Origin: Azolla pinnata | Lineage: Eukaryota > Streptophyta > Polypodiopsida > Salviniales > Salviniaceae | Assembly (NCBI GenBank): GCA_037176905.1 | Contig: JBBBWG010002249.1 | Coordinates: 1 to 33,566 of the forward strand | Reading direction: 5' to 3' | Length of the DNA stretch: 33,566 nucleotides | Part shown: positions 11,347 through 24,115 of the stretch, piece after piece | Position numbering within the stretch: the stretch's first letter is position 1 | Layout: each line of letters starts with the position of its first letter | The notes under the pieces: model-generated | The model's database searches: none | What the model saw: the letters and a program-made list of their open reading frames with translations, nothing else | What the model was told of the DNA's origin: nothing | Made by a program: the position numbers and the translations under genes

Positions 11347-13442
11347 GTGACCTTCTTCTTCTTCGTCTCGTCGTCGTCGTCGTCGTCGTCGTCGTTCTTC
11401 TTGTGTATTGTTCTTCTTCCTCTTCTATTTTTTCTTGTTTGTTTCCCCGTCTTTCTTCTTTCCTTCCTCCATGTTCTTCTTCTGTTTTAACTGGAATATG
11501 TGATCCGAAAATAAGAAACTGTAGCTCTAGCCAGAGATCTATTGTGTTTCTGCTTCAATCTATTTGTTTCGTTCACCTATGTTCGAAATTTCCCTCTACA
11601 ATCTCGTGTGGAAACTGTTTCTCCTCCTTCAAGTCAGCGTTTTGTTTGTTGTTACTGTTTTACTTCGTTTCATTCTTATATGTCTTGATTCTTTTAGTAT
11701 GGCATGTAACCTATGTTAAATTTCTTCCTTTAGTTAAGCTTGTGTGTAATTGTACTCTTGTATATTCTCTTCATTTCTCTTGTGGCGAGCAGTTACATTC
11801 TTTTAGTTTTATATATCATGCATCAACGCTTCGTTTCTTCACTTCTATGAACCTTTGTTTGATAATACTAGTTCCCGACATCGTTTAACATCAATTTCCA
11901 TAGTGTAACCGTGTACTTGTGTTTCCAATAATTTATTTTAGAAAAATTTTGATTATTCGAAAATTTGAGACAGGTTTCAGCGTTTCTTCTCATCTGCTTA
12001 TGAATTAAGATTCTATTATGCTATTGCAGCCAAATATTCTAAACAAGTTTAAGAACGCTGGAAAAATTGTTGTATATTGACTTCTGTAATACTTCACCTA
12101 GAACTTCTTCGATCCTTGAGTTCTGTATAATTCTTATCAGTGGGAATTTCCATTGGAAATGAAGTTTTGCCGATCATTTATATAACATGAAAAAAAACTA
12201 GGAAGACATAAATTTAAATTCGTAATGAAGAATTTCGGCCATTTTTATAAGAGTAGTGTTTTCTAAGCTGAAATAGAGCTATTCTTCCTGTAGCTGTCAT
12301 GAAACAGGGAATGGTATATCATTATTACCAGTAGAGCTATAAAGATATTTTTTTCCAAATAATTTCTTAATGTAGATGAAAGAATAGCAATGGCACTAGA
12401 AATATGATATGATCAGGAAGATAATGTGAGATCCTAGTAATATAGACTGATATGATCAGGAAGATGCATAAGTAGTTTTATAATATCATTATAAAATTTT
12501 TAATCTGCCGTCTGCATATTTTTCAACCTTTCAGACTTGTAATTTGTCTGGTTTGTTTTCATACTATTCATCTCCATCTCTACTTATAAAGTTTTCTGCA
12601 ACTCAATAAAAGAATAGAAAATAGAAAATCTAGTAGCATGTATTATCAGGCTTTGCTCTAATGAATCTATCGGATAAAATTAAAAGTTTACATATATCAA
12701 AATTGTGCTGTACTATTCATCTTATCTCTGTAGATGATGCCTAGCCAAATAAGCAACTTAGTATGTTTTTTACAGCATCATGACAGCATCAATCAATTAG
12801 GATCTGTTCAATCTTTCGATTATAGTTTTTGAATGATCTGGTTTTTGATCTCTTAGGTTTGTATGCGTGGTTAGGATTTCATTAAAAAAGAGGGTAACTG
12901 AATTGTTTTACATGGAATGTGATACTGTTTCCATCTATGAAACGAGGACATGTAAAATTCTGCTTTTGGGACACAATCAGGTTAAAAAAATTTAACATTT
13001 ATTAAGCATAGGAAGACATATCCAAGACAACTCTATGAAGAAATCACATGCATTTCTGCTGAATGATTAGGCTTTCAATTTCTCATGTATGTGGAACCAG
13101 AATATCATTGTAATCAAGAACAGTGTCAGTGAATTGGAGTCTGTGAACAAATATAGCTGTTCATATATCAGGCTATGTAAAGTCAAATTGTTTTTCTAAT
13201 CAATCTGGACTTCCTTCTGCTAGGTTTGTGATACTGGATGTTTTCAAAAGAGTATTGCAGACAGCACAACTTTTCTCGTAATATCATTGTCAACAGAAGA
13301 AAGAAGAGTAGAAGGGGAAGAAAGTGATAAAAAAAGAGGGATTTGAATGTACGATACAAATACTTGAGTTGGACCTTTGTACATACCGGATATTCAGAGA
13401 ATCTCCAGAGTTGCCTTTTATCAGATTTCGTTATTGATAAAA

Positions 13443-16400
13443 ATGGGTGATACTGGTAGTGGAGGTGGAGCAGCTGATTCCTACATTGGCAGTCTGATCA
13501 GCCTCACATCTAAAAGTGAAATTCGCTATGAAGGAATTCTCTACACAGTTGATACTGTAAATTCCAACATTGCACTTCAGGATGGTATGTTCTAAAACAA
13601 CCTCCAATTTTTTCCAATTGTCACAAATGTTTGTTTTTTTATCCTGGAATTTATGGAAAGTTATAGATGGTGATATATTACTTTGGTAGGTTTTCTCTTT
13701 GGAAAAATAAATTTCATCGATAAAAAAAGTCATTTGTTACCAACTTACACCTAATAAATTTCACATAATCAAATTGTTCTGAATTTGACTTATGTTCCTG
13801 TCTTCGTGTGATCAAATCCTCACAGTTTTTGTTTGGAAAATTAATTAAGCATGATCCTTTAATACTAGTAGATGTGTGTGGACGTGGGCAGTTAAAAAAT
13901 ATGATTGACTGCTTGCTGAAGTTTACAGCCAACTGCTATTTTTGTACTTTAATCTTGATGAATGTTTTTGTTACCACAGTAAGATCATTTGGAACAGAAG
14001 GAAGGAAGAAGGATGGCCCTCAGATCCCTTCAAGTGATAAAGTTTATGATTATATTATCTTCCGTGGAACAGATATTAAAGTACGTCTAATTATTGTATC
14101 TTGTGACTCAATTAGCATATGGAGATTATTTTCTCATGAGTAAAAGTTTCTCCTCAATTGCGCAGGATTTGCAGGTGAAGTCTTCACCACCACCACGAGT
14201 TCCTCCAGCACCTCAAGGGCATCATGATCCAGCCATTATTTCTGCTCAGGTTGTGTATTTTTCATTACCTCACATTTAATAACAAAACTGCATGTAATTA
14301 TTGTTGCTGTTTGGCTAATACATTGCGTGGTATTGTTGCTGTGTGTTTTTGGTATAAAATTCAAAGTATTCTGAAAACGTTTTTTCTGTAGAGAAATTTC
14401 TATAATTAGAGAACCTTATAAGAGGTTGAAATTCTACTTTCACAATTAGAATGGAACTTATTTATTTTAAGAATGACTGAGGCAATAAAGCTATAGGGGC
14501 ATGGTCACCACCTTTCCTAATTAATATTTTTATGGCATCAAAAGGTTTCTTCATAATCTCATCTTCCACAATATTCATGATCATTGTGCAGACACAAGTG
14601 CAGCCAGTAGTCCCACCTTCAGCTGGTCTTAACACTGGTACAGCAGCAGCTGGAACCAATCCTACAGATATTGTTAATCCTGGAACCTATCCAAATATTC
14701 CTTCCGCTGCTTACCAGAATGGTATGCCCTACTCATTCCAACCCTATGGAGGCATGGGGACATGGAATATGCCGCAAATGCCCCCAGCTGCCAATGGGAC
14801 TACTGCATTGCCAATGTATTGGCCAAACTACTATAGGCCTCCTCTCCAGCAATCTCAAATTCCTCTTCAAACACCATCCACGTTGACATCGAACTATTTG
14901 GTACAACCAATGGACCCTTTATCTGCATCCTCATCTCTTCCTGAATCATCGTCATTGCCTAGCAACAGTACGAAAGATTTGCTGGCAGATGCATCCCAGC
15001 TCTCTTCAAGTGCACAAATGCCAGGTTCAATAGAATATACAGCCGTATCATTGGCATTGGAAGAGAAAACCACTGTAGTTACAACAGCTTCAAAAGTAGC
15101 TTCACAAATGGCAGAAGTGAGTCTCATGGAGGCTCCATCAGTTGGTACTTTGTCTACCCAAAGTAGTAAACAAGCAGCATTATTGGACCATTCTAAAAGC
15201 TCAGACATTGATACTCAAAACCAACCTCCGTTGTTTGAGCATACCATTGCTGAAGTGTCTTCAATGAAAGAGAGCATAATTTCGACATCAGATTCTCAGC
15301 CTCAATATACCTTGGATAAACCATTATTGCCACTACCTGGGAGTTCAGTTCGTCAAGATCAGGTACTTTTCTTTTTAAAAAAAATTTTGGTTATATATTT
15401 TACTTGTCAGAATTCTAACTTCAGACGATTGGATAGTTATTCATATTGCATGTTGTAGGCAATCTGGTCTTTGCCTTGATTAGTAGACCAAATCTTCTCT
15501 CATTTCCTCCTTCTGTCTTTTAGTTGTTGGCTCAGGTCTGTCTCAAAGAAACGTTTTTCTCTCTGTGAATTTATCTCTGATACGTTTCTTCCATTATCTC
15601 TCCCGTGTCAAACCAATTGCTCTGAACAAAATTTTACCAGTCCTCTACCCACTCTCTCTTTTGTTCTCTTTGATACTGAACCATTCCCCTTTTCCAATCT
15701 GATAACTTTCCATCTCTTTGAATCCAATATCCCCTTCTCTAAGAGCATTTCTAACTTTATATAGGCTCTTGGTGAATCATGCTCTCTTTCAAGCCTCTCA
15801 GTGAGACATTTTTTTCTATTTCAGAAATTGAAGTACGTGGTATTTCAATGTCTTCATCTAGTTTCTTTATAAATAGACAAAATAAAGGTGGCAATAGATT
15901 TCACTCTTGTTTCACTCATTTGCGCTGTGGCAAATGTCCTCACTTGCCTCATCAATCTGAGATTTCATCTACTATTTTCTTGATGATAAAGGCAATTTTC
16001 TATGTTCAAAAACATTACTTTCCATTATTTGCTCAGTAATGTCTCACATATAGGTTGAGCACCGTCAAAACATTTTCTTTACATATGTGAATCCATGCAT
16101 TGGAGTTTGCAGTATTGCCTGTGTTTTTTGATGTGTTTTGCTTTTTGATGCTTCAGGGATACGATTCCTCCAGCAGCTCACTGCATGTGCAGAGAGGAAG
16201 GGGTCGAGGCAGGGGATATGGAATGATGGTCTGTGATTTACATAGAATGGATGCATTTTGGGAGTCTGTGGATTACCTTCTCACTTACTCGTCCTTCGCT
16301 GCAGAATTCGCAAGGCCGTAATAAATTTGCGGAAGATTTTGATTTTATGGCGATGAATGAAAAGTTCAATAAAGATGAAGTTTGGGGAGAGCTAGGAAAG

Positions 16401-17485
16401 GCTGGTGGGGAGGAGACATCTGAGGACTATCATCATGAAGAGGAAGATGTCGCCCATGTGGTAATATTGTTTGAAGATGCGATTTGATCATATGATAATT
16501 TATTTCAAAATTTATAATCATCATGCCTAATTATGGTAAACTGAATAGAAATTAGAGCCTGGAAAGCATTAGATATAGGTTGGAAATGATGAAATACTGT
16601 TCATGTTCACAAATTTAGACATTGTCAATGACCAATCTAAGTATATCTGAATCATAAGCACTGGTGCTGTTTTCTTATTATGATGATAAATCGTTCTACA
16701 TTATTAGTAGAAGACGTTCATTAACACCTTAACTTTCACTTCCAGCCTGCTGCATATGTCAAAGATGATTTTTTTGATTCTCTGTCATCCAACGCGTTTG
16801 ATAGAAGTGGGCAAATGGAGAGGCCCAGATTCTCAGAGCAGCGGAGACTTGATACTGAGGTTCGTATCAACTATTTTTCCATTTAATCTGATAAATTCTT
16901 GGATGCTGATATTTCACCAGATGTGTAAATAACACGAGACCTGCATAATAGATGGTTCATCAAGATGGACACGTTTTTCTTTATTGTTGGTTAATAGGTT
17001 ATGTTGATATTTCTCCAATTTTTTAATTAGTTTAACACCTGTATAAAAGCTGATTGCGTCAGGAAAAGAATTATGAAGGGTTTTTCTTTATATTAAGACT
17101 AGTTGTCGTTTACCTGGCTAACTTACGGCCTTTTTAGTGCTTCTCTTTATTTGTGGTAGAGGGGGAGGAAATTTTGACAAGCAGGTTTAGATCCTAGTTG
17201 TTTAAGGGGATTGGAGAGAGGAAGAAAACCTAAGGGGGTGTTGCTGCAATAACATTTCTTCATTTTCTATACGAACCCTGACATTTTACAAACAAAGAAT
17301 AATGGGACTGATGGCTTCCATATTTGGCCCAGACTTTTGGTAGGTTTTCTGTAAGACATCACGGTGGGCGCGGAGGACGCGGTAGCTTCCGCGGTGGAAA
17401 CAGAGGGGGGTACTATGGAGGAGGAAGAGGCAATGGATATGGAGGCCGAGGAAGGAGCACCCCACGGTACCCACAATCTTACTAA
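13443..17485 (+). CDS. DCP5: DECAPPING 5, LSM14/RAP55-family P-body protein, 530 aa
   Basis: Eight coding exons: 13443-13584, 13980-14080, 14166-14249, 14592-15362, 16157-16228, 16305-16460, 16746-16859 and 17333-17485 (1593 nt including TAA). All introns are GT-AG and all phases close. DCP5 promotes mRNA decapping and translational repression in cytoplasmic P-bodies with DCP1/DCP2. The N-terminal LSm14 domain spans residues about 11-85 ([20 protein letters not shown], then [20 protein letters not shown] and FRGTDIKDLQVK). A long Pro/Ser/Gln-rich region follows (about 85-370). Next come a short RGRGRGRG patch, the FDF motif ([20 protein letters not shown], about 399-418), the FFD box ([12 protein letters not shown], about 446-457), the TFG box ([17 protein letters not shown]) and an RGG/GYGG-rich C-terminus ending PRYPQSY. 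The start is the ATG that gives MGDTGSGGG; an upstream in-frame ATG at 13377 lies in the inferred leader intron. Intron 5 is only 76 bp. Confidence 0.96.
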
Positions 17486-18357
17486 CGCACACAAGAAACT
17501 ACATTACAACCAGATGTTACATTTATAGATTTTGCAAGATGATTTCACCAATTTCCCATGTTCTCTCCACCTTACACTTTGAACGATTAAGTTCTAGGTT
17601 TTCTGGTTTATCATGATGTTATATCATGACCTTTCATTTTGTTTGTCATGATGTTTATCTCCATGACGTCTAGTAACTATGCTACTCCGAGGTCTTTAGA
17701 TTTGCAAATAGGGGGGCTGTTTATAGTGTTCTTTTAGGTCTAACCAGCTAAAGTGATATCTGAGTTTTGGTCGGCCTTGGCATTGGCCCTGTTTAAGCTT
17801 CTTGTGGCCAGCCTAAAGAAAGTGACAACTTGGGTGTCTTGTTAATCAAGTTGTTGAGCTTGTCTGGTCTGGCCAGGGCTTGTCAGAAGTACCTGCCTAC
17901 TTTTAGGTATTTTGTAAACCGTTAAAACAGCAGGGTTCAGTGAATATAAGTGCTTCTGCAATATAGACATAGATTGGAGAGCTTATGTTGTTTGTTGGTT
18001 CGTTTTTTCCTTATAAGTAAATGAGTTTTCATCAATCTTGTGGTAGAAAGAAAAGCGGTTGGAGATGAAGCTTTTCAAGGAATGTGATCTTGTATCCATG
18101 TAAGTGTGATTGAATAATAAAATCATAAATCCAAAGATGCTTGCATAGTAATATACAGATAAAAAACAAGATTGTCATTTAATGTTAATCTGAAAATATA
18201 TTATTTTAGTAGTTAGGTTTTTCAATTATACATTCCAGGGTCTTAAACTAAAGTTCTAGCTAAGCACAAAGTTTACGCGCACATGACAGCGAGACAAGCC
18301 AAGACATCTGTCTGTCGAAACCTTAAACGATCCCTAATAAGGGTGAGACGAAACAAT
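17486..18357 (+). other. DCP5 3' untranslated region and downstream spacer
   Basis: There are no coding exons. An AATAAA hexamer at 18116-18121 would give a 3' untranslated region of about 630 nt. The sequence after it is AT-rich spacer. Confidence 0.5.
18116..18121 (+). terminator. Candidate polyadenylation signal for DCP5
   Basis: AATAAA in an AT-rich context, TGAATAATAAAATCATAAAT. Plant poly(A) signals are loose, so other sites may be used. Confidence 0.35.
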
Positions 18358-18538
18358 AATGCAAGAAAGCGATGAATGCAATCCACGCTAAGAACGTAAT
18401 TAATTATAACCCTCTCTATAATTAAGCAAGTGGATCCATGATAACAAAGGGACAATGCAAAAAAGCGACGAATGTAATCCACACTAAGAACGTAACTAAT
18501 TCTAACCCTCACTGTAATTAAGCAAGTGGATCCATGAT
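18358..18538. repeat. Tandem duplication, 96-bp unit, two copies
   Basis: The copies begin AATGCAAGAAAGCGATGAAT (18358) and AATGCAAAAAAGCGACGAAT (18454). Both continue through AATCCAC..TAAGAACGTAA and end near AATTAAGCAAGTGGATCCAT. They differ by scattered substitutions, so the event is not very recent. Confidence 0.9.
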
Positions 18539-18670
18539 TAGCTTACCAAAATCAACCCCAGACAAAAACAAAGACTAATTATTCAGTGGGAAACCAATCC
18601 ATCAAAAACCATGAGGTCTTTCTTATCAACGTGTTAAGCTGCCCAAGTGAATATATTCTCCTGTTTCTTA

Positions 18671-18723
18671 AAACCCTAAGTCTGTCTCTTCCGAATCACG
18701 ACGCCCTAAACCCTAACCCTAAT
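18671..18723 (+). promoter_or_regulatory. Telo-box cluster before the presequence gene
   Basis: AAACCCTAA at 18671 and CCCTAAACCCTAACCCTAAT at 18704-18723, about 45-100 bp upstream of the ATG at 18768. This arrangement is common in plant genes for mitochondrial and ribosomal proteins. It supports a functional promoter for the following exon, at least originally. Confidence 0.6.
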
Positions 18724-18767
18724 CCTACTCTGCACCTGCCCCTTCTCTGCCGGCAACGGAAGTAACC

Positions 18768-19315
18768 ATGGCTCGCCTCCTTCTCAGGAGACTCACTCCT
18801 TCCGCTCTCGCCCCATCTTCCTCTTCCTCTTCCTGCGCTTTTCTTCCCACTGCCAGAAACTTCGATCACGGGGCCGTCACATCTGCGCAGGGGTTCAGAT
18901 GTTCCTCCACCGCAGAAGAGGTACGGCTCTTTCTCTTCTTCTTCTCCTCCTCCTCCTCCTCCTTTCAAAATCAAACCTTTTTGCACATTTTGAGCTTCAG
19001 CGTAAAAAAGAAGTGTGATGACAAAATGTAGGTTTCCATTTCTTATATGAGCGTGGAGATCGTCCCTGTTTTAATCTGCCTCTATATTACATTTTGATTC
19101 TTTTCTGTGTTAGGAGTTTTGTTTTTTTACAAATTCTGAAGTTGTAGATAGATTTCATACCTGGAAAAGAATGATTTGGGGAGATCCGAATCTGAGAAGA
19201 TATTGGTTGTATTGGCAGTAATGAATGGATCATTAGTGACAGCTCTTGGAAAGCTTTCTCTTTTTGATTCGATTTGCAGCTCTTCTCTTGCAAGTCAGAA
19301 CGAGAAGGAATTTAA
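18768..19315 (+). pseudogene. First exon of a mitochondrial-protein gene, apparently truncated
   Basis: The ATG at 18768, in the context AACCATGG, opens a 51-codon exon (to 18920) that reads MARLLLRRLTPSALAPSSSS and later FRCSSTAEE. It is rich in Arg, Ser and Ala and lacks early acidic residues, typical of a mitochondrial presequence. The donor GCAGAAGAG|GTACGG is good. The next plausible acceptor, GATTTGCAG at 19279, would add LFSCKSEREGI and a TAA at 19313-19315, a 62-residue product with no mature domain. That stop falls where sequence shared with the second ROCO copy begins, so the rest of the gene was probably displaced by the duplication block. I cannot name the original gene. An intact gene with a very large intron cannot be ruled out. 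Confidence 0.5.
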
Positions 19316-19563
19316 TGCAGTTTGAGACCGCTAATTGCCTGAATCCATTCCATGTTACAAAGAGTTCTTATTCCCAAAGCAAAATGGATCTGTTACAGTG
19401 AGAGAACACTTTCATACAATCAAATTGACTTCCAATCTGGAACATACTCACGACATACAATCCATGAAAAAAGTATATCGAATTCGCTACTAATCGCAGC
19501 ATTCCAAAAGAAATCCTGAGAAAATCCAACTGTTTTATTCCATGGACAGCCCAATACATAATG

Positions 19564-22448
19564 TCACGAAGGATGAAGACCTAGATGGGCTCTGTAGTGC
19601 TCTGGACACAGCCATGCCACATGCCTGCTGCCATATGCGTCTTTGTAATCCACAGGGTGCAGAAGAAACCTGTCACTTATTTTCCGCTTGATGTCAACAT
19701 CGTGCCCATAGTTCTCCATCAGTATGGCCTTGAAGCATTTCTGCCATTCTCTGTACCTCTCTGATGTGGTGTTGGCGACAAAGGTCGATGCATTTCCTGA
19801 TGTGCTTGTGCATTGTATCAAGGGGTGCTGTTGACTCGCATTGATGTCAGGAAGCCGAATGTTGTCTGGAATGAAGGAACCAACTGGGGGGGCGATGGAG
19901 TTAAGGCCCACTTTAGCAGCCTTTGTCAAGATCCAAAGAATACCGTTGATGTACGGGAGGGCCGTGTCGAGATGCTTCCACAGAGGCGCTGAGAGAGAGG
20001 TGAGGCTCATCCCAGGCTGATCCTTTACCCGATGTGGTGATTTCTGGTACTCGCAGCAGAGCTCGAGATTGACGTTATTGACATTGCCTACTGTCACCAA
20101 GTCCCACAGTTTGTGCGCTGATCCGCTAGTCCTGAAGTATACCAGACGAGGGACTGGCATCTGATCCGTCTCAGAGTCCATGTGAGAAGACTTCAAGATT
20201 CTGTCGACTACGAGTTCCTGAAACATCCTCAGAACATCTCCCTTCATTGCTTCCACTTCTTGCCGCACAGCATCCACCTCCTTCCTGATGGCAGATTCAT
20301 CCAGTAGCTTAGCATGTAATGTTAAGATCTCCTTGAAGACGGCATTCGCCATGTTTTGGGAAGAAACAACCTCCACTTCCTCCTCTGCTCGTGCTTGAGC
20401 CGCGTTCGTACTAGATCGCATCTTTTCATCCACTTTAGTACTGTCTTCCAATGCAAGCTGTTTAATGCTAGTCATCTTGCGATGCCTTTGATCGGCCGCA
20501 TGGCGGGATCCTTCACTCGACTCACCCTTTTGATATAGTGACCCATCATCGACATTGTTACTTTGCATGGCCTCTTCCAGCCATGCTTTATATGCCGCGA
20601 GGACATCCAAGTGATTCTTGTACCCCAGAAGTTCGAGGAAAGAAGTGGTGGGAGAAACGCTTGGCAGATTCATGGTCTGCTGGTTCCAAGCATAGAGTTC
20701 GGGAAGGCCTTGCTCAATATAAGTGCTTAGCAATTGCTTCAAAGTGCTCATCTCCACGCATGGATCTTCTCGGCTACGTGCGTTTGATGGGTCACGTAGA
20801 CATTCCGGGTGGATGACATGCTCAATCAACGTAGCTCCTTGGATGCCCTTGGGTTGGGCACACACTTTGATTATATTGTTGATGATAAGCTCTTGGACAT
20901 TGGCTAAGGCTCGAGCTCCATGCTCTTGGTTGTTTGGAGCCCGAGCTAAGACATCAATCACATCGTCCCCTTTGGCTTTGCAGAACACCACAATGATCTC
21001 TACACTCCGAAGCACAAGGATGGAAATAAAGTTTTTCCCAAGTTTCACGCCCACACCACCTTCGACCTTCCCAAATGCACTGCTGAATAGCACCTGAATC
21101 CTTGGAAATAGACCGGGTGTAAGATAGTTGAGGTGGTTGTTTTGGCATGCCAACCTTCTACCCACGTGTGTCAGAGCAATCTGAGCTGAATGAGTAATTC
21201 TCCAGCCGAGTTGTTCGATTCCCAAATCACCTGCCCCGGTATGTTGGGTCAGTGTGGCTGGGACAAACACTTGATAATCGCGATCTTCATTATTTCCTGT
21301 TGCAGGGCTGGTTGGAACCTTGCAACAAAGGTGCATTCCTTCCATCAAATCTACCAACAATGAGCCCTCGATCCCGGCACTATTGTTGGTAGCAGATTTG
21401 AGCTTCTGTTCTAGGAAAATGCGAGGGGTAAATCCTCGAATAACCATAGAGTCATTGCCCTCTGGAAAATAGATCAACCTTCCCAAGATATCATTGCAGA
21501 ACCAGTTTGGATCCAAAATGATGTATTTGGTGGCGTATATGATATTCCCAGATTCGTTCAAAGATAAGGCGATTGCACGTAATTTGGCTCCAGGATCACC
21601 ACTAGGAAAGTACGGAATGAATTTATCTGTGCATATCTCCGTAAATTGTTCCCATGTGATGATTCGTTCCTTCTTAGCGAGCTTAGAAAGGTATTCACCT
21701 ACTTGTGAACAGATGTCATATACCTCAGCACCTTGGAGCATTTCCTTTGCAGTCTTGAAGATGAATTTTCCGACACTTTCTACAGACTTCTTCTGTCGTG
21801 CATCGACTTCAAAGGTGTTGTCGATGAATATGTCAATAATCCCTTTGAACTCATCATGAAGTGACTTAAGTTCTGTGGAGACAGCAGCGTTGATATGCTT
21901 CAATTGGTCAGCGTGCGTGAACACCAGGATCACTTTGAGAGCGGCGTTGGACTTGCGGCTCTTGGAGGCCAGGAACCTGAGCCAGTAGCGGAAGCTCACC
22001 TGGAAGCTCACCTGCAAGTCCTCCATTGTCTTCTTACTAGTTCTTCCATCGCTACGGTTCGTAACGGGGCTCCAGGCGAACATGAAGAGGGATGGGGGCA
22101 GATCAGTGGAGGCGGTGGCAATGTCCGGGAACATATAGTCATGGAAGGCATGGAATTCTTCGTGCCCCGCCATATCCCACACAGAAATCCGGATGCCGTC
22201 GCTTTTTATGGCCCGGACTTCGATTCCTTGTGTGCGATCTGGCTCCACATAATCCGAGCTCATGCCGCAACAGCTCCAGCATGACTTTGCGGCGGGTGTG
22301 TAGATGGAATTTAAAGTGGATACAAGGGTCGTCTTCCCTGCACATGCAGACCAGACTTGTTCTTAAATCTGCTGAGCAATATCATCACCAGACTTGTTGA
22401 ATGGTGTGCTTAGAACAGATTCGAGAACCAAGTTTAAAATTAATGGGC

Positions 22449-22499
<51 letters not shown>

Positions 22500-24115
22500 A
22501 AAGAGAGAGAGAGAGAGAGAGCTTATGGATGGATGCTATTTTAGGACATTATGGATCCATGTAAGTATGGACACTAGATCATTCCGTGAATGTAATACGT
22601 CGATTAATTAGAGATGATGAATGCTGCTGCTAAATTCAATTAAACCGATCTAGTATCACTAGTTTCAACTGTTAAGAATATCACTCGTAAGATAAAGATT
22701 GATCATTAGATGAGAGCGCAGATGATTGGATGAGCTTGCCTGCGTAGGGATCCCCGCAGATGAAGAGGCGGATGGAGGTTGCGGGGACTCTCTCCAAATC
22801 GCCCAACACCAACAGCATCAGGTTCCTCTGCAGCTGGGCTTCGATGGCCGGATCCAGATCATCAATTCCCCAGAGCTCCAGGAATGGGAGGCCTGATTTG
22901 GAGAGTGCATCCACAACCGCAGCTACGGCACGCCCACTCAATCTATTAGTTACGTTGAAGTTGCCTAATGTGAGGCTGCGTAGTTGGGTGGTGGTATAAG
23001 CTGCTGGGGATGTGGTGTGATTCTCAGAACGTGCTCCAGCAGCCACTGTGCTTCCCGCAAGATTATCCCTTGCCTTCCTTCTTCTTTAACGAGTTGCCTG
23101 ATTGTACCGCAGCGAGGTATTGCTCCATGATAGTGATTAGATCTTTCTCTGACATCTCATAAAATGAGAGGAGGGTGAGGTGCTTGAGGTTTGGCCAGTG
23201 TTCCAGGAAAGCGGGTGCAGCCCTTCTCCAGTCTTCGAGATCATTGATACGCAGCGTCTGAAGAGAGGCCGGAAGGGGCGAATGTGAGGGATGGAGCTCG
23301 GCCAGTATCCTCAGGAACTCGGGGGATCTTATAGACATCTCAAGTTGAAGAGTGGTGAGGGAGGCGAGGAGAGCCATGAGCTCCACGCACTCATCCTTCA
23401 AATCCATGCTCCGCAGGTAGAGAAGCTTGAGTGGGCCGGCCTCCATGCACCACTTGGAGCTATTGAGGGCAGTCAGGAGATCGTACGCATCAAAGCTGCA
23501 CTCTGTAATCAGGAGGCTCTTGGGGCCGGCAGCATGAGAGCCGGAGAGAGCCTGGAGCCATGCCTTCTGCTCCTCTTCATCCAGATCTAGACAGAATAGA
23601 AAAAGTGCATCGCCACTGAAATTGGCAGCGGCCCGGAGGCACTGCATCCTTTGCTCATGCATCAATTCTCCGAAGTCGATCATCAGGTCTCTGCTGCCCC
23701 ACTCTGGTCGTTGTACTTCCCGGGTGCAACGCACATCTATGTCAAGTAATTTGGTAGAGTCGATGAGGAAGAGGATGCGAGGTCGACTACCATCAATCGT
23801 GCACCCGTCGTCTTCTTGTTGCTGCCGATCGTGCGGAGGAGGATGAGGTAGATATTGATCCTCATGGTGCTGCTCATCGCGGGTGATGACCTGTGGAGCC
23901 CCATGAATCCATGTCTCCACTGCTGCTCTCGATTTCTTGCACGCTTCTCTGACATGATCATACTGCAACTCGAGAGTCTGACTTGCTACGGGAAGATCAT
24001 CACCAGCATCATGAATACCAGCAGGAGGAGGTTGAAGCCGCAATTGAGGAGGATGATCTGAATGAGGAGGAGGAGGATGGGCACCCTCGACAGCCATAAT
24101 TGATGTTGTGATCAA
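19564..24115 (-). pseudogene. LRR-Roc-COR (ROCO) protein, copy A, frameshifted LRR exon
   Basis: This is a paralogue of the intact gene at 27772-32329 with the same two-exon plan. Exon 1 is 24115-22740 and exon 2 is 22337-19564, joined by a GC-AG intron (22338-22739) that would rebuild the P-loop. Exon 1 starts MITTSIMAVEG and reads LRR sequence to KKKEGKG, then a stop at 23063. The following stretch (SENHTTSPAAYTTTQLRSLT to ICGDPYAG) is in another frame. Against copy B there is a 4-bp gain in the lysine codons plus 18 bp more just after, net +22, so the shift is real in this sequence. Exon 2 is open for 923 codons with DMAGHEEFH (G3), VFTHADQL (G4) and a COR region including YIILDPNWFCNDILG. 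So the gene is either recently dead, an assembly error, or it makes an LRR fragment plus a Roc-COR product from a later ATG such as 22263. Confidence 0.82.
22451..22521. repeat. (AG)n microsatellite inside the copy A ROCO intron
   Basis: AG runs at 22452-22495 and 22502-22521, broken by ATCTGAA. On the gene's strand this is a CT tract about 115-185 bp upstream of the intron acceptor. Copy B has the same feature at 30655-30734. Confidence 0.9.

Noticed and set aside
11109..11888. 259-codon frame MFLFPPRRRRRR...
   Set aside because: Purine-repeat and intron sequence; it crosses the proposed leader exon donor and has no protein character.
14532..14591. Upstream ATG for the large DCP5 exon
   Set aside because: This is intron sequence before the acceptor at 14591; the real frame continues from exon 3.
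20356..22400. Plus-strand frames across ROCO copy A (same pattern at 28573-30501 in copy B)
   Set aside because: Antisense shadows of long, constrained minus-strand exons.
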